Assembly (NCBI RefSeq): GCF_019320115.1
Contig: NC_089587.1
Location: forward strand, 82,613,528 to 82,677,527
DNA from: Miscanthus floridulus
Taxonomy: Eukaryota; Streptophyta; Magnoliopsida; Poales; Poaceae
Reading direction: 5' to 3'
Length of the DNA stretch: 64,000 nt
Shown: piece by piece, positions 61,566 through 64,000 of the stretch
How the letters are laid out: each line of letters starts with the position of its first letter
Numbering within the stretch: the stretch's first letter is position 1
Notes under the pieces: model-generated
Told to the model about the DNA's origin: nothing
The model's database searches: none
What the model saw: the letters and a program-made list of their open reading frames with translations, nothing else
Position numbers and translations under genes: made by a program

Positions 61566-61908
61566 TAATATCTTTTTTTACTTATATGGGTGTTATAAAA
61601 ATGCCTCATCAAGGGAAACTTCATGATGCTCTTACAAAAGTGTGTATCCCGCAAAATAGGGTGCACATTTCTCTTACATGTGCAAATGATAAGAGTTTTA
61701 TTGGGGTGATGAGGAAGCTTCTATCCAACCATGTTACGGCCAAAAATGAATGAATAGTGTAAATATAATAGGGTTTGTCGAGATAGTAAGAAAGCTTCAG
61801 TTCAACATATATAGCACTACAATTATAAAAAGGTCTTTTATAAAGAATGACTCTTTTTTTAACCTTGCTACATTTTGACCTAGTGACTAGTATTATCCCA
61901 CTACAAGA
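61566..61908. other. Continuation of the upstream region with repeated blocks
   Basis: Continues 50147 across the SIRE insertion. Blocks GATGAGGAAGCTTCTATCCAAC (shortened core GAGGAAGCTTC, 61710) and GAGATAGTAAGAAAGCTTCAG (61781-61892) resemble 49946-50057, ending in GTGACTAGT in both. No gene. Confidence 0.5.
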
Positions 61909-62036
61909 AATGTGTGGTTTTTTACATATTTAGCATGACAACAGGCCAAAATGTCATTATATCATTAGGTTTATGACATTCTGTTTTAGGCACTTCGACT
62001 TAGTGACAATAAAAAGTTGTATGTAGAATGTCAAAG
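61909..62036 (+). mobile_element. CACTA (En/Spm-type) transposon terminus
   Basis: CACTACAAGAAATGTG is the classic CACTA terminal inverted repeat start, followed by short subterminal TTATGACATT/GTGACAATAAAA motifs. Interior is replaced by MULE2 sequence from about 62037; no transposase or opposite end in the window. Confidence 0.7.
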
Positions 62037-62159
62037 AGTAAATTGCACGGCCGGTCCTTAAAGTATTGGGCTGATTTCGTCTGGGTCCCTAAACTATGAA
62101 ATCGCACTGTTGGCTCCACAATCTACTTAATTCGGTCCATGTAGGTCCTAAACAGCCTA

Positions 62160-62690
62160 GGCAGTGTCAAGTAGTCGACGTGGTTGTCCACATACGCACG
62201 TGTGGCACACATGACCGTTGGTAGGTACTTGCTTTTTAGCCAAAAACCCCCCACACGAGCTCATCTTCTCCACATCACTCCTTTCCTTTCTCTCGGACAG
62301 ACCTCGATGAAAGGGGGAGCAGGGGAGGGGCGGAGCGTGGCGACGCCGGTGATTTGTGCTGTTCGCGGAGGTGGCACAGGCGGAGAGAGAGGACGACTCG
62401 ACGGTCACGCCTAGAGGGCCCTCTAGGCATGGGCAGTGGGGGAGATGGCTGCCAAATTGCATCAGAAAAGAGAGCCAGCGCCTGAATACAGTGAGTTGAA
62501 GAAACACTATCTTCATCTAGACCCTCTATTGAGTGTTTGCTATGGATTTGTGGACATTACGGTAGATTTAGGCCATTTTCATTTGAAAGTAGTTGATTTG
62601 TAGGCATGAATGGCAGTCTTCTAGGGTTCTTGGTATGGATGAGAAAATTTTTGAACTGAATGATGGAAATTGGTTGAAATGTAGGTCCAG
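62160..62690. other. MULE2 leader region
   Basis: GC-rich, then AT-rich. Possible non-coding first exon; a short ATG frame at 62445 (MAAKLHQKREPAPEY) has no known domain. Acceptor-like TGTAG precedes 62683. Confidence 0.4.
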
Positions 62691-62694
62691 GGTC

Positions 62695-63405
62695 TAATCA
62701 GTTCAGTCTAGAGGTGCATCATGGTGGTTTTTTTGTTGGTGTTTGGGAGAACCGTGCTTACCTCGATGAAAAAATTAACTGGTTTGATCAGTGTGGTGCT
62801 GATACTTGGTCACCCCTATGGATAAAGGACTTTGTGGAAGAGTTAGGTTATGATAAGGAATCACGTACACTAAAGGTGCATTGGTTATTGCCAGGGAAGA
62901 CAATAACATATGGTTTGAGACTTATAGAGACTAATAGTGACACAATGGTCATGATGTTTGTGATTGATAGGGTGAGGAACCTGGTCATTTATCTTGATCA
63001 TCATGATATGATTTGTTCTGGTATCAATTGGGATGACATTGTAGCAAATCCTATTTGTACTTTGCGCAAGGTCTTTATCCTGTTAAGGTTGTGACAGTTG
63101 AAAGGAAGGAAGTGGAGAAATTGCCAGTGTTTTACACAAACCTGAGGAAGGCCACTGAGTGGAACCAAGATCCAGTACATGATGGCATTGAGGCAGATGA
63201 CAGTAGCTCAGATGACTCAGACTTTAATGATAGTGATTATGAGATTGGATTTTCTAATGATGACCTATTTGCTAACAATGTCGATGCTGGTGTGTTTGAT
63301 GAAGGGGCAACTAAGGGTTGTAAAATGTTCAAATGGAAGAAGGTTGCGGACAACAAACTCAAGAGGAAGCAATCTATGAATATGTTAGTTGGAGATGAGG
63401 ATGAA
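62695..63405 (+). pseudogene. MULE2 transposase N-terminus: PB1-like domain and acidic region
   Basis: FSLEVHHGGFFVGVWENRAY, INWFDQCGADTWSPLWIKDF and LKVHWLLPGKTITYGLRLI form the PB1-like N-terminal domain found in many plant MULE transposases. A frameshift near 63060 links it to VVTVERKEVEKLPVFY and a strongly acidic stretch (ADDSSSDDSDFNDSDYEI). A Cassandra element cuts the frame at 63406. The MURA DNA-binding and catalytic parts would lie outside the window. Confidence 0.7.
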
Positions 63406-63684
63406 TGTAACATCCTGGCCCAGGGCTTAACAGGATTAATAGGATACTCATACCAACAAGTTGCAACTTCTTTTCCAGAAGCTCATCTCTAAAGAACTCT
63501 GAGGTTAAGCGTGCTTGGTCTAGAGCAATTTCAGGATGGGTGACCGACTGGGAAGTTCTTCTTGGGTGCGCATGAGTGAGGACAAAGTGCGCAGAAAAGA
63601 CTTGTGTGGTTCTGTGAGGGTAGTCTATGTCCTAGAAAAGCTGCCAGATGTAAGCGGGCCCAACCTTGTAGGCGGGACGTTATA
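63406..63684 (+). repeat. Cassandra left LTR with 5S-derived promoter
   Basis: 63490-63570 follows plant 5S rRNA: AGAACTCTGAGGTTAAGCG, GTGCTTGG, then GATGGGTGACCGACTGGGAAG. These correspond to the internal RNA polymerase III control region (A box, intermediate element, C box). This is not a ribosomal gene: both ends diverge from 5S. Confidence 0.88.
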
Positions 63685-63888
63685 GAATGGTATCAGAACT
63701 GACTCTCACGGTTTCACGGGCTCGTGTGTCATAGTTGCACAGGCATGGTGCACATGGCTGGAGTGGTCCTAGAGTGGTCACACAACATAGCACATGCGCT
63801 GGCACTAGACACATGGACGTGGCTAAGAGGGGACGTTCCTGGCTTGGGATTGACCGATGAGGACATCGGTCTCTTAAGGGGGTGAGGA

Positions 63889-64000
63889 TATAACATCCCG
63901 ACCTAGGGCTTAACATGATTAATAGGATACTCATACCAACAAGTTGTAACTTCTTTTCCAGAAGCCCATCTCTAAAGAACTCTGAGGTTAAGCGTGCTTG
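63889..64000 (+). repeat. Cassandra right LTR (partial)
   Basis: TATAACATCCCGACC... repeats LTR 1 with scattered transitions (first dinucleotide TG to TA) and ends at the window edge within the 5S-like part. Confidence 0.88.

Larger units (their letters stand above)
62037..64000 (+). mobile_element. MULE2: second Mutator-like element, right end outside window
   Basis: Starts AGTAAATTGCACGGCCGGTCC...GGTCCCTAAAC, a common grass MULE TIR style, then a GC-rich leader (62300-62420) and a PB1-like MURA N-terminus. The other TIR is beyond the window, so assignment rests on TIR style and gene content. Confidence 0.6.
63406..64000 (+). mobile_element. Cassandra TRIM retrotransposon (5S-RNA-bearing), cut by window end
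   Basis: LTR 1 at 63406-63684 (TGTAACATCC ... GACGTTATA), primer-binding site TGGTATCAGA at 63688, a 204-bp interior without coding capacity, polypurine tract TTAAGGGGGTGAGGA at 63874-63888, and the start of LTR 2 at 63889. Each LTR embeds a 5S rRNA-derived segment. Tiny size, absence of genes and the 5S segment are the defining traits of Cassandra. The duplicated target would be ATGAA (63401-63405); the right copy is off the window. Confidence 0.9.

Noticed and set aside
63490..63600. 5S rRNA gene
   Set aside because: Only the internal part matches 5S; both ends diverge and it repeats within an LTR pair with primer-binding site and polypurine tract, so it is Cassandra.
1..64000. tRNA genes or a CRISPR array
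   Set aside because: None seen; the TGGTATCAGA(GC) matches are primer-binding sites, not tRNA genes.

Overview
This is eukaryotic, plant nuclear DNA. It is almost entirely a nested stack of decayed transposable elements of grass type, most likely from a large Panicoideae/Andropogoneae genome. That taxonomic placement is inference from the element families: a SIRE-type copia element with GACCGGA arrays, a LARD-like element with about 4.3 kb LTRs, a Tat-lineage gypsy element, GRF-carrying MULEs and a Cassandra TRIM. Nothing bacterial is present. Only one stretch, about 48.8-50.1 kb, looks like the start of a host gene.

Layout. (1) 1-9390: a Mutator-like element (MULE1) entering from the left, with long TIRs, two zf-GRF genes that converge on each other, and a decayed MURA transposase split by a clean solo LTR (5248-6099, target duplication CCAGG). 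(2) 9391-31618: an old copia element (copia-A). Two minus-strand elements landed 48 bp apart in its protease motif: a LARD-like element (10980-20853, duplication TTAAC) and a Ty3/gypsy element G1 (20902-28541, duplication CTTGC). (3) 31965-48792: a Tat-lineage gypsy element on the + strand (duplication CTATC). Its 5' LTR is split by a 4.5 kb solo LTR related to the LARD (32740-37212). (4) 48798-50147: on the minus strand, a TATA box, leader, first coding exon and splice donor, with an N-terminus resembling RGLG/copine-type RING E3 ligases. (5) 50154-61559: a minus-strand SIRE-type copia element with a large third ORF beyond pol. (6) 61566-64000: promoter-side sequence, a CACTA terminus, then a second MULE (PB1-like gene) carrying a Cassandra TRIM that runs off the window.

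How it fits together. Nesting gives relative order: copia-A before LARD and G1; the Tat element before its nested solo LTR; MULE1 before its solo LTR; MULE2 before Cassandra. Six target-site duplications (and a seventh probable one) were read directly, so most element boundaries are exact to a few bases. The clearest whole-window signal is how the genes died. In several long ORFs nearly all premature stops are TAG, usually where CAG (Gln) is expected, with TAA and TGA rare. This fits C-to-T loss at methylated CHG sites. The same change may sit at the last codon of the host-gene exon.
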